Assembly: GCA_001586965.3 (NCBI GenBank)
Contig: LUCW03000005.1
Location: 487,864 to 551,863 of the forward strand
Length of the DNA: 64,000 bases
From: Sphaeroforma sirkka
Taxonomy: Eukaryota; Opisthokonta; Ichthyosporea; Ichthyophonida
Direction of reading: 5' to 3'
This document shows positions 63,668 through 64,000 of the stretch, one piece after another. The stretch's first letter is position 1. Every line of letters begins with the position of its first letter. The notes under the pieces are model-generated. The model saw only the letters and a program-made list of their open reading frames with translations. It was not told where the DNA came from and did not search any database. Both the position numbers and the translations under genes were made by a program.

Positions 63668-64000
63668 TTAGGATTTAAAATTTAAAATTTAAAAATTTAA
63701 AATTTAAAATTTAAAAAATTTTTAAAATTTAAAATTTAAAATTTAAAATTTAAAATTTAAAATTTAAAATTTAAAATTTAAAAGTTTTAAATTTAAAATT
63801 TAAAATTTAAAATTTAAAATTTAAAATTTAAAATTTTAAAATTTAAAATTTAAAATTTAAAATTTAAAATTTAAAATTTAAAATTTAAAATTTAAAATTT
63901 AAAATTTAAATTTAAAATTTTTAAATTTAAAATTTAAAATTTAAAATTTAAAATTTAAAGATTTAAAGTTTAAAATTTAAGATTTAAATTTAAAGTTTAA
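63668..64000. repeat. (TTTAAAA)n heptamer array
   Basis: More than 40 units of TTTAAAA with slight variants run to the end of the window. Heptamer period equals that of TTTAGGG-type telomere repeats. No gene. Confidence 0.95.

Overview
The window looks like part of a large eukaryotic DNA virus genome of the giant-virus type (Nucleocytoviricota-like), or such a genome integrated in a host. This rests on style, not on a hallmark gene: about 40 mostly intron-less genes on both strands, short gaps, TATA-like boxes 40-90 bases upstream of many start codons, AATAAA just after many stops, and a gene mix typical of giant viruses (ankyrin, F-box, SET, AlkB, protein kinase, Fanzor nucleases, YadA-like/S74 fibres, a tRNA). 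I found no capsid protein, DNA polymerase, packaging ATPase or primase here, so I do not name a family. One Fanzor gene carries what looks like a spliceosomal intron, and a secreted PL3-type pectate lyase and another lyase-like protein suggest a host with polysaccharide walls (alga, oomycete or fungus-like). That host guess is an inference.

Layout. 1-2.9 kb: dioxygenase-like protein, a tail-anchored protein, pectate lyase. 2.8-8.6 kb: an ADP-ribosyltransferase-like gene, an IS4-like transposase with a frameshift, and a zinc-finger ORF plus Fanzor nuclease (Fanzor locus 1). 8.7-11.3 kb: a gene broken by a low-complexity expansion, a small gene, and a tRNA-Gly(CCC). 11.4-17.6 kb: membrane protein with a Cys-rich ectodomain, protein kinase, glycoside-hydrolase-like and lyase-like proteins, GNAT. 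17.7-22 kb: a beta-helix fibre gene between GC-rich repeat arrays. 22.2-34.5 kb: ankyrin, SET, several unrecognised large proteins, F-box protein, an AlkB-like oxygenase whose halves appear in swapped order, a secreted LNR protein, and a paralogue of the 12-kb membrane protein. 35-46 kb: LRR pseudogene, second dioxygenase, a triplicated-domain protein, M1 aminopeptidase, S74 fibre, zinc-finger protein, Cys-rich secreted protein. 46-51 kb: Fanzor locus 2, bounded by copies of the same ~120-bp segment. 51.2-57.8 kb: tandem 162-bp repeats and a giant fibre gene with frame breaks. 58-64 kb: a large unknown protein, small membrane proteins, an acidic protein, an Arg/Ser-rich protein, a RING-like protein, and a terminal TTTAAAA array.

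Functional themes: (1) particle surface and attachment: three fibre genes sharing one N-terminal module but different C-terminal ends; (2) attack on host walls or matrix: pectate lyase, lyase-like and glycosidase-like proteins; (3) host manipulation: ADP-ribosyltransferase, SET, kinase, GNAT, F-box, RING, ankyrin; (4) mobile DNA: transposase and two Fanzor loci; (5) rapid sequence change: microsatellites in leaders, tandem arrays, near-identical internal gene repeats, truncated gene copies. Several frame breaks lie in homopolymers or repeats, so some may be sequencing errors.
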